Shown one piece after another: positions 39,585-39,656 of a stretch of 39,656 nt of DNA. The notes beneath the pieces are model-generated. The model was not told the origin of the DNA. It made no database searches and was given only the letters and a program-made list of their open reading frames with translations. This DNA comes from Novosphingobium sp. 9U (GTDB taxonomy: Bacteria > Pseudomonadota > Alphaproteobacteria > Sphingomonadales > Sphingomonadaceae), in NCBI RefSeq assembly GCF_902506425.1, contig NZ_LR732530.1, forward strand, positions 1 through 39,656. The letters run 5' to 3'. Numbering within the stretch: the stretch's first letter is position 1; each line of letters opens with the position of its first letter. Both the position numbers and the translations under genes were made by a program.

Positions 39585-39656
39585 ATGGACGAGTATATTG
39601 GTCTTGATGTCTCGATGAAAGAGACGGCGATCTCAGTGCGTCGCGAGGGCAAGCGG
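39585..39656 (+). CDS. IS110-family transposase, N-terminal fragment
   Basis: 24 codons, open to the window edge. MDEYIGLDVSMKETAISV matches the start of IS110 transposases, where the Asp in GLDVS is the first DEDD catalytic residue. GGAG lies 8 bases before the ATG. Same orientation as the C-terminal fragment at the left edge. Confidence 0.85.
   Translation, partial: MDEYIGLDVSMKETAISVRREGKR

Noticed and set aside
1..39656. CRISPR arrays, tRNA, rRNA or replication origin
   Set aside because: No regularly spaced repeats, tRNA-like cloverleaf or rRNA segments, or replication initiator genes were seen on reading both strands.

Overview
The window looks like a fragment of a sphingomonad chromosome (Alphaproteobacteria, Sphingomonadales). 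The clues are high GC, paralogous TonB-dependent receptors with the VTGTR-type N-terminus, a TolB-propeller amidohydrolase, a Tat-exported aminotransferase and an IS110 element. This is family-level recognition; no 16S or housekeeping marker is present. Both ends lie inside an IS110-family transposase reading in the same direction (C-terminal part at 1-319, N-terminal part from 39585). A draft contig ending in a multicopy insertion sequence would look like this.

Left region (937-17806) is a nutrient-uptake locus. Leftward genes are an OmpR-type response regulator, a TctE-like sensor kinase interrupted by an in-frame TGA, two dicarboxylate/amino-acid:cation (DAACS) symporters and a GNAT acetyltransferase. 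Rightward genes are a TonB-dependent receptor, a TauE/SafE permease, a Tat-signal PLP aminotransferase broken by a 1-base frameshift, a second TonB-dependent receptor, and a periplasmic TolB-propeller/amidohydrolase. Four direct-repeat boxes of the form YGACAG-N5-YGACAGG lie upstream of the regulator, the first symporter and both receptors, all pointing toward the gene they precede. They tie the locus into one probable two-component regulon.

Middle region: two small secreted proteins of unknown function (18261-19296) sit between copies of a dispersed repeat of about 55 bp. Next comes a two-operon island (19939-34647). The rightward operon encodes a trypsin-like protease, a MoxR AAA+ ATPase and a membrane protein with a vWA-like domain. 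The convergent leftward operon encodes a 4-TM membrane protein, a peptidoglycan amidase/lysozyme-like enzyme without a signal peptide, a 988-residue protein of unknown fold, and a fusion of an alpha/beta-hydrolase with a CHAT caspase-like protease. The operons meet tail to tail 4 bases apart. The parts match the MoxR/vWA/protease/CHAT conflict systems described computationally by Aravind and colleagues, but this set (CHAT plus lipase-like, cell-wall hydrolase, large unknown protein, small membrane protein) is the best candidate here for an undescribed system. A GRRSF motif occurs three times in the N-terminus of the CHAT protein and could be a cleavage site for the trypsin-like partner.

Right region (35423-39355): a LysR regulator diverges from an operon of exported cupin, tautomerase, aldo/keto reductase and a NepI-like MFS exporter broken by a frameshift. 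The last 72 bases start an IS110 transposase, preceded by a non-coding stretch that could hold a bridge RNA.

Three genes carry single-nucleotide lesions (nonsense in the kinase; 1-base deletions in the aminotransferase and the MFS exporter). Whether they are real decay or sequence error cannot be told from one sequence.
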